From assembly GCA_040226215.1 (NCBI GenBank), contig JAVKFF010000172.1:1-37777 (forward strand): a DNA stretch of 37,777 bases, given 5' to 3'. The DNA comes from JAVKFF01 sp040226215 (GTDB taxonomy: Bacteria > Pseudomonadota > Alphaproteobacteria > DSM-16000 > Inquilinaceae). Every line of letters starts with the position of its first letter. The stretch's first letter is position 1. Of this stretch, positions 1 through 7,188 are shown piece after piece. The notes beneath the pieces were generated by a model. That model had not been told where the DNA came from, made no database searches, and saw nothing but the letters and a program-made list of their open reading frames with translations. The translations under genes and the position numbers were made by a program.

Positions 1-444
1 CTGGTCGTGCAGCGACTTGCCGGCGTCCTGCTCCAGGTGCAGCCGGGTGATGCCGACCGTGCGAGTCGCGCCGTCGGCGAGGTCGAGGATGATCTCGCCC
101 TTGCCGACGATGGGATGCTCGTACTGCGAGATCTGGTAGCCCTGCGGCAGGTCGGCGTAGAAGTAGTTCTTGCGCGCGAAAACCGAGCGCTTGTTGATCG
201 CCGCCTTCAGACCGAGGCCGGTACGCACCGCCTGCTCGACGCTCTTCTCGTTGATCACGGGCAGCATGCCGGGCATGGCCGCGTCGACCAGGCTGACCTG
301 GCTGTTCGGCTCGGCGCCGAAATTGGTCGCCGCGCCGGAGAACAGCTTGGCCTGGGTGATCACCTGGGCATGCACCTCCAGGCCGATCACTATTTCCCAG
401 TCGCCGGTGGCCCCCTCTAGGACCGGATGGGTGGTCGTCGTCAT
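1..444 (-). CDS. gatB: Asp-tRNA(Asn)/Glu-tRNA(Gln) amidotransferase subunit B, N-terminal part only
   Basis: GatB is the kinase and tRNA-binding subunit of GatCAB, which activates mischarged Asp-tRNA(Asn) or Glu-tRNA(Gln) before transamidation. The 148 codons present begin with ATG and MTTTTHPVLEGATGDWEIVI, then show the family signature GLEVHAQV followed by KLFSG, and further on an ARKNYFYADLPQGYQISQYE-type stretch that is highly conserved in GatB. The gene runs off the left edge, so roughly the last two thirds are missing and nothing can be said about the tail domain. It lies 13 bases downstream of gatA on the same strand, in the order gatC-gatA-gatB. Identification is firm; only the 3' end is unknown. 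Confidence 0.97.
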   Translation of the reverse strand, partial: MTTTTHPVLEGATGDWEIVIGLEVHAQVITQAKLFSGAATNFGAEPNSQVSLVDAAMPGMLPVINEKSVEQAVRTGLGLKAAINKRSVFARKNYFYADLPQGYQISQYEHPIVGKGEIILDLADGATRTVGITRLHLEQDAGKSLHDQ

Positions 445-457
445 GTCTCGTTGTCCC

Positions 458-1933
458 TCAGACCATCAGCGACGGGGTGGCGTCGAAGCCCGCCGCGCCT
501 TCCAGCACGCCGGCGGCGCGGAACACCGTCTCCTCGTCGAAGGCCCGGCCGATCAGCTGCAGGCCGAGCGGCAGGCCCTGGGCGTCGAGGCCCGCCGGCA
601 CCGAGATGCCGGGCAGCCCGGCCAGGTTCGCCGGCACGGTGAAGACGTCGTTCAGATACATCGCCACCGGGTCGTCCTGCTTGTCGCCCAGCGCGAAGGC
701 GCCCGAGGGCGCGGTCGGCGTCAGGATCACGTCGCAGGCCTCGAAGGCCCGGTCGAAATCGTCGCGGATCAGCTGGCGCACCTTCTGGGCCTTCAGGTAG
801 TAGGCGTCGTAATAGCCGGCCGACAGCACGTAGGTGCCGATCATCACCCGGCGCTTGACCTCCTGGCCGAAGCCCTCACCCCGCGTGTTCTCGTACATCT
901 CGATCAGGCTGTTGCCCGGCACCCTGAGGCCGTAGCGCACGCCGTCATAGCGCGCCAGATTGGAGGACGCCTCGGCCGGCGCGACGATGTAGTAGGTCGG
1001 CAGCGCGTACTGGGTGTGCGGTAGCGTGATGTCGACCACCTCCGCCCCGGCCGCCTCCAGCCAGGCGCGGCCCCGGGCCCACAGATCCTCGATCGCCTGG
1101 GGCATGCCGTCGACCCGGTACTCCTTGGGAATGCCGACCTTCAGCCCCCTCACGTCGCCGCTCAGCGCCGCGGCGAAGTCGGGAACCGGCCGGTCGATGG
1201 AGGTCGAGTCCTTCGGATCGAAGCCGGCCATCGCGGTCAGCATCAGGGCCGCGTCCCGAACCGTCCGTGTCATCGGCCCCGCCTGGTCGAGGGAAGAGGC
1301 GAAGGCGACGATGCCCCAGCGCGAGCAGCGGCCATAGGTCGGCTTCATGCCGACGATGCCGGTGAAGCTGGCCGGCTGGCGGATCGAGCCGCCGGTGTCC
1401 GTGCCCGTGGCGCCCAGCGCCAGCCTTGCCGCCACCGCCGTGGCCGAGCCGCCGGAGGAGCCGCCGGGCACCAGCTTGGCCTCGGCGTCGTCCGACCGGG
1501 TCCAGGGATTGCGCACCGGGCCGTAATAGGAGGTGATGTTGGCCGAGCCCATGGCGAACTCGTCCAGGTTGGCCTTGCCCAGCATGACCGCCCCGTCGCG
1601 CCACAGATTGGCGCTGACCGTGCTCTCGTAGCGCGGCACGAAGCCGTCCAGGATGTGGCTGGCCGCCGTGGTCAGCACGCCCTCGGTGCAGAACAGGTCC
1701 TTGATGGCCAGCGGAATGCCGTCGAGCGGCCGGGCCTCGCCTTTCGCCCGGCGCTCGTCCGACGCCTTCGCCTGATCGATGGCACGGTCCGGCGTCGCGG
1801 TGATGAAGGCGTTGAGCGCCTTCGCCTGCTCCATGGCCTCGACATGCGCGGTCGCCAGTTCGACCGCGCTGAAATCCTTCGCCGCCAGGCCGTCCAGCGC
1901 CGCGGCGATGGTCAGGTGGTTCAGCGCCGTCAT
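458..1933 (-). CDS. gatA: Asp-tRNA(Asn)/Glu-tRNA(Gln) amidotransferase subunit A (amidase)
   Basis: GatA is the glutaminase subunit of GatCAB; it releases ammonia from glutamine or asparagine for the transamidation done by GatB. The 491-residue protein is full length for the family. It carries the amidase-signature elements: a Lys in GIPLAIKDLFCTEG, the Ser-rich loop VPGGSSGGSATAVAA, and GTDTGGSIRQPASFTGIVG, which together hold the Ser-cisSer-Lys triad. Late motifs such as ILTPTAPSGAF and NLAGLPGISVPAG are also present. I chose ATG at 1933, which overlaps the gatC stop by one base (TGATG); a GTG one codon upstream (1936) would give GTGA overlap and is possible. Close coupling with gatC suggests translational coupling. 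Confidence 0.97.
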   Translation of the reverse strand: MTALNHLTIAAALDGLAAKDFSAVELATAHVEAMEQAKALNAFITATPDRAIDQAKASDERRAKGEARPLDGIPLAIKDLFCTEGVLTTAASHILDGFVPRYESTVSANLWRDGAVMLGKANLDEFAMGSANITSYYGPVRNPWTRSDDAEAKLVPGGSSGGSATAVAARLALGATGTDTGGSIRQPASFTGIVGMKPTYGRCSRWGIVAFASSLDQAGPMTRTVRDAALMLTAMAGFDPKDSTSIDRPVPDFAAALSGDVRGLKVGIPKEYRVDGMPQAIEDLWARGRAWLEAAGAEVVDITLPHTQYALPTYYIVAPAEASSNLARYDGVRYGLRVPGNSLIEMYENTRGEGFGQEVKRRVMIGTYVLSAGYYDAYYLKAQKVRQLIRDDFDRAFEACDVILTPTAPSGAFALGDKQDDPVAMYLNDVFTVPANLAGLPGISVPAGLDAQGLPLGLQLIGRAFDEETVFRAAGVLEGAAGFDATPSLMV

Positions 1934-2220
1934 CACTCGACCACCTTCGGCACGGCGAAGAAGCCGTCGACCCGGTCGGGCGCGTTGGCCAGCACCTTGT
2001 CCTGGATCCGGCCGTCGCTCACCTGGTCGGTGCGCCAGCGCAGGGCCTGCGGCGAGGGCGAGGTCATCGGCTCGACGGCGCTCGTGTCCACCGCGTCCAG
2101 TTGCTCGACGAAACTCAGGATCCGGCTGAGGTCGCCGGCCAGCGCCGGAGCGTCCTTCGGGTCCAGCTTTATGCGCGCCAGATGCGCGATGCGGGCGACA
2201 GTGGCCTCGTCGAGCGACAT
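1933..2220 (-). CDS. gatC: Asp-tRNA(Asn)/Glu-tRNA(Gln) amidotransferase subunit C
   Basis: GatC is the small stabilising subunit that wraps around GatA and GatB. The 95-residue product has normal length and the family pattern: MSLDEATVARIAHLARIKLD at the N terminus, then the helix ending in ILSFVEQLDAVDTSAVEPM, and the C-terminal FFAVPKVVE that contacts GatA. The ATG at 2220 is preceded by GGAGAG about nine bases upstream, a good ribosome binding site. It is the first gene of the minus-strand gatCAB operon and is divergent from ruvX across 175 bases. The promoter in that GC-rich gap could not be assigned with confidence. Confidence 0.96.
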   Translation of the reverse strand: MSLDEATVARIAHLARIKLDPKDAPALAGDLSRILSFVEQLDAVDTSAVEPMTSPSPQALRWRTDQVSDGRIQDKVLANAPDRVDGFFAVPKVVE

Positions 2221-2395
2221 GGTATAGGTCTCTCCGGTAACAAACCGCTGGTTCTCTGGATGGCCGGGCGTTCCGCGACGGGGCCGAGGCCCCGCGCCGG
2301 GAGGGGGCGGGCGATCCCCGTCGGCCCGGCGCTTCGCGCGGCGGACCGCGCTCACACAGCCCCGGCGAAAATCGGCTCGGAACCTACACCGCACC

Positions 2396-2881
2396 ATGGC
2401 GATCTGCAATATCGACGACCTGCGCCCGGCCATGCCGCCCGGCAGCCGCCTGCTCGGCCTCGATCTGGGGGACCGGACCATCGGCATGGCCCTGTCCGAC
2501 AGCGCCTTCACCGTCGCCTCGCCGATCGGCACGATCCGCCGCGCCGGCCGGTTCGGCCCCGATGCCGACGCCCTCATCGAGGTCATCGACGGCCGCGAGG
2601 TCGGCGGCATCGTGCTCGGCCTGCCGCGGAACATGGACGGCTCCCTCGGCCCCCGCGCCCAGGCCACCAGGCAGTTCGCCTACAACCTCCTGAAGCGCCG
2701 CGAGATGCCCATCGTGCTGTGGGACGAGCGGCTGTCCACGGTCGCGGCCGAACGCGCCATGATCCGCGAGGCTGACCTCTCCCGCGCCAAGCGCGCCCGG
2801 CGCATCGACCAGGCGGCCGCCGCCTTCATCCTGCAGGGCGCGCTGGAGCGGCTGCGGGGACTGGCCGGAGAGGCGCCTTGA
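2396..2881 (+). CDS. ruvX: Putative pre-16S rRNA nuclease / Holliday-junction resolvase-like protein RuvX (YqgF)
   Basis: This is a 161-residue YqgF/RuvX protein with an RNase H-like fold; family members take part in 16S rRNA 5'-end maturation and have been proposed as Holliday-junction resolvases. Visible motifs are LLGLDLGDRTIGMALSD with the first acidic residue, GIVLGLPRNMDGS, the glutamate of LWDERLSTV, and a late acidic position in RRIDQAAAAFIL. The length is typical with a short N-terminal extension. No convincing Shine-Dalgarno precedes the ATG; an in-frame ATG lies at 2432 and would still retain the whole domain. Its stop overlaps the TTG start of the following transporter by four bases (TTGA), so the two are probably translationally coupled. 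Confidence 0.93.
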   Translation: MAICNIDDLRPAMPPGSRLLGLDLGDRTIGMALSDSAFTVASPIGTIRRAGRFGPDADALIEVIDGREVGGIVLGLPRNMDGSLGPRAQATRQFAYNLLKRREMPIVLWDERLSTVAAERAMIREADLSRAKRARRIDQAAAAFILQGALERLRGLAGEAP

Positions 2882-3810
2882 ACGCCATCCTCCTCGCGCT
2901 GGCGCCGATCTTCCTGCTGATCCTGCTCGGTGGCGGGCTGCGGCGGATCGCCTTCGTGCCGGACGATTTCTGGGCGGCGGCGGAGAAGGCGGTCTACTAC
3001 CTCTTCTTCCCCTGCCTCCTGTTCTCCAGCCTGGCCGGGTCGACGATCGATGTCGGCGCGCTGCTGCCGATGGCGCTGGCCATGGTGATCGGCGTCGTCG
3101 CCGCGGCCGCCGCCCTGCTCGCCATCCGCCCGGTCTGGGGCGCGGACGGCCCCGCCTTCTCCTCGATCTTCCAGGGCGGCACCCGGCCGAACACCTATGT
3201 CGGCCTCGCCGCCGCCTTCGGCCTGCTGGGGGACGAAGGCGTGACGCTGTGCGCCATCGGCATCGCCTTCGTGGTACCGACGGTGAACATCATGGCGGTG
3301 ATGGCCCTGGTGCAGTTCGCCAACCAGGACGGGGCAAATCGCCCGGGTCCGCTGACCGCCGCCAGGGCGGTGGTCACCAACCCGCTGATCATCGCCATCG
3401 TGCTCGGCCTCGCCTTCCGCTACGCCGGCCTCGGCCTGCCGCCGATCCTGGGCGAGATGACGACGATCCTCGGCCGCGCCTCGCTACCGCTCGGCCTGCT
3501 CGCGGTGGGCGCCGGCCTCGACCTCCGCGCGGCCTCGCGCGCCGTCCGCCACGTCGCGCTCTCCAGCACTTCCAAGCTGTTCCTGGTGCCGGCGATCACC
3601 GTCGCCTGCGGCTTCCTTCTCGGGGTGGAGGGCGCGGCACTCACCGTGGCCGTGCTCTACAACGGCCTGCCGACCTCGGCCTCCTCCTACGTGCTCGCCC
3701 GCCAGATGGGCGGCGATGCCACGCTGATGGCCGGGATCATCACTATGACCACGCTGGCCGGCATCCTGTCCCTGCCGATCATGCTCAGCCTGGCGGAACT
3801 CCTGGGCTGA
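2878..3810 (+). CDS. AEC-family (auxin efflux carrier-type) transporter
   Basis: The 310-residue protein is built of about ten hydrophobic segments, beginning with ILLALAPIFLLILLGGGLRR and ending with TLAGILSLPIMLSLAELLG. The half containing FQGGTRPNTYVGLAAAFGLLG and the C-terminal VLYNGLPTSASSYVLARQMG are characteristic of the AEC permease family (related to YfdV and MdcF). Family members export small organic anions; the substrate here cannot be read from sequence. The start is TTG: the next internal Met falls after the second membrane segment, so translation must begin at or near this codon. The start overlaps the ruvX stop (TTGA). The call to family is firm, the substrate unknown. Confidence 0.9.
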   Translation: MNAILLALAPIFLLILLGGGLRRIAFVPDDFWAAAEKAVYYLFFPCLLFSSLAGSTIDVGALLPMALAMVIGVVAAAAALLAIRPVWGADGPAFSSIFQGGTRPNTYVGLAAAFGLLGDEGVTLCAIGIAFVVPTVNIMAVMALVQFANQDGANRPGPLTAARAVVTNPLIIAIVLGLAFRYAGLGLPPILGEMTTILGRASLPLGLLAVGAGLDLRAASRAVRHVALSSTSKLFLVPAITVACGFLLGVEGAALTVAVLYNGLPTSASSYVLARQMGGDATLMAGIITMTTLAGILSLPIMLSLAELLG

Positions 3811-3847
3811 TCGGCGTGTTGAGCCGCGCAACGACCGGAAGGCTCCC

Positions 3848-4888
3848 TTGCTCCTCGACCTGACCGCCCTGCCGACGGCGCTGATCGCCGCCGTGTTCCT
3901 GGCCGCCGCCATCGCCATCGGTTTCGCCGGCACGAAGCTGACCGGCGTGGCCGAACGCCTGGCCAGCCTCACCGGCCTCGGCCAGGCCACCATGGGCGCG
4001 GTCTTTCTCGGCGCCACCACCTCGCTGTCGGGCAGCATCACCACCGGCTGGGCCGCCGGCTTCGGGGAGACGGACCTGGCGATCTCCAACGCCGTCGGCG
4101 GCATCGCCGTGCAGACCGCCTACCTCGCCGTCGCCGACATCGTCTACCGCAAGGCCAATCTGGAGCATGCCGCCGCCTCGCTGGAGAACCTGGCCTACGG
4201 CGCCCTGCTGATCGCCCTGCTGGCCTTCGTGCTGTGCGTGATGTCCGCGCCCGAGGTGACGGTGCTGGGCATCCATCCCGCCTCGCTCATCCTCGTCGTC
4301 GGCTATGTCAGCGGATTGCGCATCGTCAGCCATGCCGGCGCGGAGCGCATGTGGCAGCCGCGCCAGACCGCGGACACCCAGACCGAGGAGCGCTTCGAGA
4401 CCGACCCGGTGGCCAAGCGGGCGACGCCTCGGCTGTGGCTGGTCTTCGCCGGCCTGGCGCTGGTCACCGCCGCCTGCGGCTTCGTCGTCGCGGAGACCGG
4501 CGTCAGCCTGTCGGAGCGCACCGGCCTCAGCCGCACCGCCGTCGGCGCCCTGTTCACCGCCTCGGTCACCTCGCTGCCGGAGCTCGTCACCGCCATCGCC
4601 GCGGTGCATCGCGGCGCCCTCAGGCTGGCGGTCAGCGACATCATCGGCGGCAACTCCTTCGACGTGCTGTTCCTGATCGTCGCCGACGTGATCTGGCTCG
4701 ACGGCTCGATCTATCACGCCTTCACCAACCTGCATGTCTACGTGGTCGCGGTCAGCATGCTGATGACCGGCATCCTGCTGCTCGGCCTGCTCAGGCGGGA
4801 GCGCCTGGGCTTCGGCGGCATCGGCTTCGAAAGCGCGCTGATCCTCGCCCTCTACGCGGTGTCGGTGGTGGTCCTCATCGGGGTCTGA
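3848..4888 (+). CDS. Sodium/calcium exchanger-like (CaCA superfamily) membrane protein
   Basis: The 346-residue protein has about ten hydrophobic segments split into two halves, with a hydrophilic loop around residues 160-195 (TADTQTEERFETDPVAKRAT), the architecture of CaCA cation antiporters. The second alpha-repeat is well formed: FTASVTSLPELVTAIAAVHR followed by SDIIGGNSFDVLFL, with the acidic Glu and the GGN-S-F-D element. The first repeat is degenerate: GATTSLSGSITTGWAAGFGE lacks the PE pair and is followed by NAVGGIAVQTAYL instead of GSN-x-x-N. This may mean altered ion stoichiometry or specificity. The start is TTG with GGAAGG seven bases upstream; no alternative start keeps the first membrane segment. 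Substrate is not determined. Confidence 0.8.
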   Translation: MLLDLTALPTALIAAVFLAAAIAIGFAGTKLTGVAERLASLTGLGQATMGAVFLGATTSLSGSITTGWAAGFGETDLAISNAVGGIAVQTAYLAVADIVYRKANLEHAAASLENLAYGALLIALLAFVLCVMSAPEVTVLGIHPASLILVVGYVSGLRIVSHAGAERMWQPRQTADTQTEERFETDPVAKRATPRLWLVFAGLALVTAACGFVVAETGVSLSERTGLSRTAVGALFTASVTSLPELVTAIAAVHRGALRLAVSDIIGGNSFDVLFLIVADVIWLDGSIYHAFTNLHVYVVAVSMLMTGILLLGLLRRERLGFGGIGFESALILALYAVSVVVLIGV

Positions 4889-4907
4889 GCGGCGGCGCGG
4901 CATCGCG

Positions 4908-4935
4908 GCCGACGATTGTCCGCCGACGATTGTCC
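4908..4935 (+). repeat. Perfect 14-bp tandem duplication upstream of the CoA-transferase gene
   Basis: The unit GCCGACGATTGTCC occurs twice head to tail with no mismatch (4908-4921 and 4922-4935). The last six bases of the second unit (TTGTCC) are at -35 distance from a TATACC box, so the duplication copies a candidate promoter element. Confidence 0.9.
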
Positions 4936-4958
4936 ACGCCGGCCGTTGTGCCTATACC
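4930..4958 (+). promoter_or_regulatory. Candidate sigma70 promoter of the CoA-transferase gene
   Basis: TTGTCC (4930-4935), a 17-base spacer and TATACC (4953-4958) form a plausible promoter. Expected initiation near 4965 would leave a leader of only about four bases before the ATG at 4969. Prediction from sequence alone. Confidence 0.5.
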
Positions 4959-4968
4959 GGACCCCGTC

Positions 4969-6171
4969 ATGACCAACACGCCGTCAAATCCATTCCCGCC
5001 AGGCGCCCTCCAGGGTGTCCGCATCCTCGACCTCTCGCGCGTCCTGGCGGGCCCCAGCGCCACCCAGCTTCTCGGCGATCTCGGCGCCGACGTGGTCAAG
5101 GTGGAACGCCCCGGCATGGGCGACGACACCCGCAAATGGGGGCCGCCTTACGTCCACGACAATGACGGCCGGCCGACGGCGGAGAGCGCCTACTACCTCT
5201 CGGCCAACCGCAACAAGCGCTCCATCGCCCTCGACCTGACGGACCCGGCGGGCAAGGCTGTGCTGATGCGCCTCATCGCCAGGGCCGACATCCTGGTGGA
5301 GAACTTCAAGGTCGGCGATCTCGCCCGCCGCGGTCTCGGCTATGCCGACCTGAAGGCCGACCATCCGGGGCTGATCTACTGCTCGATCACCGGCTTCGGC
5401 CAGACCGGCCCCTATGCCGGGCGCGCCGGCTATGACTATCTGATCCAGGGCATGGGCGGCATCATGAGCCTGACCGGCGAGCCCGCCGGCATGCCCATGA
5501 AGGTCGGCGTCGCCATCGCCGATCTGATGGCCGGCATGTACTCCACCGTCGCCATCCTGGCGGCACTGGACCACCGGCGGCGCACCGGCGAGGGCCAGCA
5601 CCTCGACATATCCCTGCTCGACTGTCAGGTCGCCTGGCTCTCCAACGCCGCGCAGTACTACCTGACCTCCGGGGAGGTCACGCCGCGGCTCGGCAACGCC
5701 CATCCCAACATCGTGCCCTACCAGGTGTTCGAGACGCTGGACGGGCATCTGATCCTGGCGGTCGGCAATGACGGCCAGTTCGCCAAGTTCGCCGGCGCCG
5801 CCGGTCATCCGGAATGGATCGACCGGCCCGGTTTCGCCACCAATCCGGAACGGGTCGGCAACCGGGCCGAGGTCGTCGCCGCCATCGCCGAGGTGATGCG
5901 CAGCCGTCCCCGCGACTGGTGGCTGCGGGAACTGGAGGCCGCCGGCGTACCCTGCGGGCCGATCAACACCATCGACCAGGTCTTCGACGATCCCCACGTC
6001 CAGGCCCGCGGCATGCGCATCGCCATGGACCACAAGGCCTCCGGCCGCCCGGTCGACCTGATCGGCAGCCCCATCAAGATGTCCGCCACGCCGCCCGCCT
6101 ACCGCCACGCCCCGCCCGCCTGCGGCGAGAACGGGAACGCGGTCCTGGCCGACTGGCTTGGCGGTGACTGA
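4969..6171 (+). CDS. CaiB/BaiF (class III) CoA-transferase
   Basis: Class III CoA-transferases move CoA between carboxylic acids through aspartyl-CoA intermediates. The 400-residue protein has the family hallmarks: VRILDLSRVLAGPSATQLLGDLGADVVKVE near the N terminus (given here only as a region, residues about 15-45), NKRSIALDL, ADILVENFKVGDL, SITGFGQTGPYAGRAGYDYL with the catalytic Asp in the AGYD element, and VGVAIADLMAGMYS. The C-terminal half includes AAGVPCGPINTIDQVFDDPH. The chosen ATG gives MTNTPSNPFPPGALQG; the ribosome binding site is weak. It stands 81 bases after the antiporter and 51 bases before pyrB. The specific acyl substrate cannot be inferred; family assignment is secure. Confidence 0.93.
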   Translation: MTNTPSNPFPPGALQGVRILDLSRVLAGPSATQLLGDLGADVVKVERPGMGDDTRKWGPPYVHDNDGRPTAESAYYLSANRNKRSIALDLTDPAGKAVLMRLIARADILVENFKVGDLARRGLGYADLKADHPGLIYCSITGFGQTGPYAGRAGYDYLIQGMGGIMSLTGEPAGMPMKVGVAIADLMAGMYSTVAILAALDHRRRTGEGQHLDISLLDCQVAWLSNAAQYYLTSGEVTPRLGNAHPNIVPYQVFETLDGHLILAVGNDGQFAKFAGAAGHPEWIDRPGFATNPERVGNRAEVVAAIAEVMRSRPRDWWLRELEAAGVPCGPINTIDQVFDDPHVQARGMRIAMDHKASGRPVDLIGSPIKMSATPPAYRHAPPACGENGNAVLADWLGGD

Positions 6172-6222
6172 CCCCGCCGCCGGCACTTGCCCGGCGCGGC
6201 AAAGCCGATAGGCTGGCGCTTT

Positions 6223-7188
6223 ATGCACGACTCGCCCGCGCCCCGCTTTCCGCACCGCCACCTGCTCGGCATCGAGGGCCTGTCGGCCGCCGACATCGTC
6301 GCCATCCTCGACCTCGCCGACGGCTATGTCGACCGGGTGCGCGCCGGCATGGGCAAGCTCGGGCGGCTGGCCGGCCGCACCGTGATCAACCTGTTCTTCG
6401 AGAATTCCACGCGCACCCGCACCTCCTTCGAGATCGCGGCCAACCGCATGGGTGCTGACGTGGTGAACATGTCGGTGGCCACCAGTTCGATCAAGAAGGG
6501 CGAGACGCTGATCGACACCGCCCTCACGCTCAACGCCATGCACCCCGACGTGCTGGTCGTGCGGCATTCGGAATCGGGCGCGGTCACGCTCCTGGCCGAC
6601 AAGGTGTCGGCGGCCGTGATCAACGCCGGGGACGGCAGTCACGAGCATCCCACCCAGGCGCTGCTCGACGCACTGGCGATCCGCCGCCGGCTCGGCCGGC
6701 TCGACGGGCTGACCGTGGCCATCTGCGGCGACCTCCGACACAGCCGGGTCGCCCGCTCCAACATCCACCTCCTGTCGATCATGGGCGCGCGGGTCCGCGC
6801 CGTCGCCCCGCCGACGCTGCTGCCCGCCGCCCTCGACCGCATGGGCGTGGAGGTCTTCACCGACATGGGCCAGGGGCTGAAGGATGCCGACATCATCATG
6901 ATGCTGCGCCTGCAGTCCGAGCGCATGCAGGGTTCCTACGTCCCCTCGGTGCGCGAGTACTTCCGCTTCTTCGGCCTCGACCGGGAGAAGCTGGCGCTGG
7001 CCCGGCCCGACGCGCTGGTCATGCATCCGGGGCCGATGAACCGGGGCGTGGAGATTGACAGCCTGGTCGCCGACGACGTCTATCGCAGCCTGATCCTCGA
7101 CCAGGTCGAGCTCGGCGTGGCGGTGCGCATGGCGGTGCTCGACCTGCTGACCGGGCATCTGCCGCCGCTGGCGGAGGTGGTGGCATGA
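6223..7188 (+). CDS. pyrB: Aspartate carbamoyltransferase catalytic subunit
   Basis: PyrB condenses carbamoyl phosphate and aspartate to N-carbamoyl-aspartate, the committed step of pyrimidine synthesis. The 321-residue protein contains the carbamoyl-phosphate loop FFENSTRTRTSFE, the SIKKGETLIDT segment with the mobile Lys, the HPTQALLDAL motif, VAICGDLRHSRVARSN, and late VMHPGPMNRGVEI with the aspartate-binding loop. The ATG at 6223 fits the usual family start; a TTG 36 bases upstream is in frame but adds residues not typical of PyrB. A clear Shine-Dalgarno is missing. It overlaps the following pyrC-like gene by ATGA, typical of the class I or II ATCases that assemble with a PyrC homologue. 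Confidence 0.97.
   Translation: MHDSPAPRFPHRHLLGIEGLSAADIVAILDLADGYVDRVRAGMGKLGRLAGRTVINLFFENSTRTRTSFEIAANRMGADVVNMSVATSSIKKGETLIDTALTLNAMHPDVLVVRHSESGAVTLLADKVSAAVINAGDGSHEHPTQALLDALAIRRRLGRLDGLTVAICGDLRHSRVARSNIHLLSIMGARVRAVAPPTLLPAALDRMGVEVFTDMGQGLKDADIIMMLRLQSERMQGSYVPSVREYFRFFGLDREKLALARPDALVMHPGPMNRGVEIDSLVADDVYRSLILDQVELGVAVRMAVLDLLTGHLPPLAEVVA

Noticed and set aside
4984..7158. Open frame of about 724 codons antisense to the CoA-transferase and pyrB
   Set aside because: His/Asp/Gly-rich shadow without motifs; the plus strand carries intact catalytic motifs throughout.
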